Assembly (NCBI GenBank): GCA_046717125.1
Contig: JBKJVQ010000245.1
Span: 1-7,017 of the forward strand
Direction of reading: 5' to 3'
Origin: JBKJVQ01 sp046717125
Lineage (GTDB): Bacteria; Pseudomonadota; Alphaproteobacteria; Rhizobiales; Methyloligellaceae
Length of the DNA: 7,017 bases
Shown here: positions 6,456 to 7,017 of the stretch, one piece after another
Numbering within the stretch: position 1 is the stretch's first letter
Layout of the letters: each line of letters starts with the position of its first letter
Made by a program: the position numbers and the translations under genes
The notes under the pieces: generated by a model
The model's input: the letters and a program-made list of their open reading frames with translations, nothing else
Told to the model about the DNA's origin: nothing
The model's database searches: none

Positions 6456-7017
6456 AGAACACCTCTGGCAGCCAAAGCGCGAGACTTGGGAACAGATAGA
6501 CAAGGAACATGGCGAAGAAGACGATCAGGAGGAAAGGGTAGCTGCCACGGAAGATATCGCTCAACTGGAGTTCCGGCGGCGCGACGCCTTTCAGGTAGAA
6601 GGCGGACATGGCGACGGGCGGCGTCAGGAACGAAGTCTGCAGATTGAGCGCGATCAGGATGCCGAAAAACAGCGGGTCGATCTGGAATATTGCGAGCAGT
6701 GGCAGAAAGATCGGTACAAAGATGATGATGATCTCCGACCATTCCAGAGGCCAGCCGAGCAGGAAGATGATCGCCTGCGCCAGCAACAGGAACATCAGCG
6801 GCGAGAGGTCGAGGCCAACGACGAGGTCCTTGATGAGGTCGACGCCGCCGAGATAGGCAAAGACCGACGCAAAGATGCCGGAGCCGACGAACAGCCAGCA
6901 TACCATGGCGGAGGCGCGAACTGTCAGCACGAGCGACTCGCGCAAACGCTCCTGATCGTTCACGCGCCAGTCGGCGTAGCCAACGAGCCCGGTCATCATG
7001 CCGATCTCGGGGCCGAA
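6445..7017 (-). CDS. TRAP transporter large permease (DctM type), C-terminal part
   Basis: The C-terminal 190 residues of the large membrane subunit of a TRAP transporter, a sodium-driven importer that works with a periplasmic binding protein and a small permease. The 5' part lies beyond the right edge; the frame stays open to base 7017. Hydrophobic segments recur throughout (near 33-55, 71-88, 93-111, 116-138 and 160-183 of the visible part), with a polar loop YADWRVNDQERLRES between helices. The stretch NLQTSFLTPP (125-134) followed by FYLKGVAPPE (140-149) is characteristic of the DctM branch that includes mannitol/chloroaromatic and keto-acid systems. That subclass call is from memory of family motifs. 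It overlaps the amidase start by 11 bases, so the transporter and hydrolase are probably co-expressed. The binding-protein and small-permease genes would be expected to the right. Confidence 0.93.
   Translation of the reverse strand, partial: FGPEIGMMTGLVGYADWRVNDQERLRESLVLTVRASAMVCWLFVGSGIFASVFAYLGGVDLIKDLVVGLDLSPLMFLLLAQAIIFLLGWPLEWSEIIIIFVPIFLPLLAIFQIDPLFFGILIALNLQTSFLTPPVAMSAFYLKGVAPPELQLSDIFRGSYPFLLIVFFAMFLVYLFPSLALWLPEVFYGR

Noticed and set aside
6456..6503. Upstream TTG start for the amidase at 6503
   Set aside because: The extra 16 residues lie in the TRAP gene and match nothing in the amidase family, whereas the ATG at 6455 has a good AGAGGT site.

Overview
The window is GC-rich, gene-dense bacterial DNA with nine protein-coding genes, one of them cut by the right edge. 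The thiazole-branch order thiO-thiS-thiG-thiE, the overlapping start/stop codons and the TRAP transporter point to an aerobic alphaproteobacterium, probably of the Hyphomicrobiales type. That placement is inferred from gene order and composition; I cannot name a genus. No rRNA, tRNA, CRISPR array, insertion sequence or phage gene is visible.

Left part (53-2626, minus strand): a thiamine operon transcribed thiO > thiS > thiG > thiE. ThiO oxidises glycine to the imine, ThiS carries the sulfur, ThiG builds the thiazole phosphate, and ThiE joins it to the pyrimidine to give thiamine phosphate. Every junction overlaps by 1-4 bases, so translation is probably coupled. thiC, thiD, thiF and thiL are not in the window, and I find no TPP riboswitch ahead of thiO.

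Middle (2627-3166): a 136-base divergent intergenic region, then one plus-strand gene for a small VOC-superfamily (glyoxalase/bleomycin-resistance fold) protein. It ends 20 bases from the convergent ggt gene, and a short hairpin lies in the gap.

Right part (3167-7017, minus strand): a tightly packed set transcribed TRAP large permease > amidase > 63-residue two-helix membrane protein > gamma-glutamyltransferase. The genes overlap or nearly touch (11-base overlap, ATGA overlap, 2-base gap), so they form one operon that starts beyond the right edge. A plausible reading is uptake and breakdown of an organic acid or amide/gamma-glutamyl compound: GGT acts in the periplasm, the TRAP system imports, and the amidase acts in the cytoplasm. 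The substrate cannot be read from the sequence. The small membrane protein is the least understood gene. Nothing here clearly amounts to a previously undescribed system.
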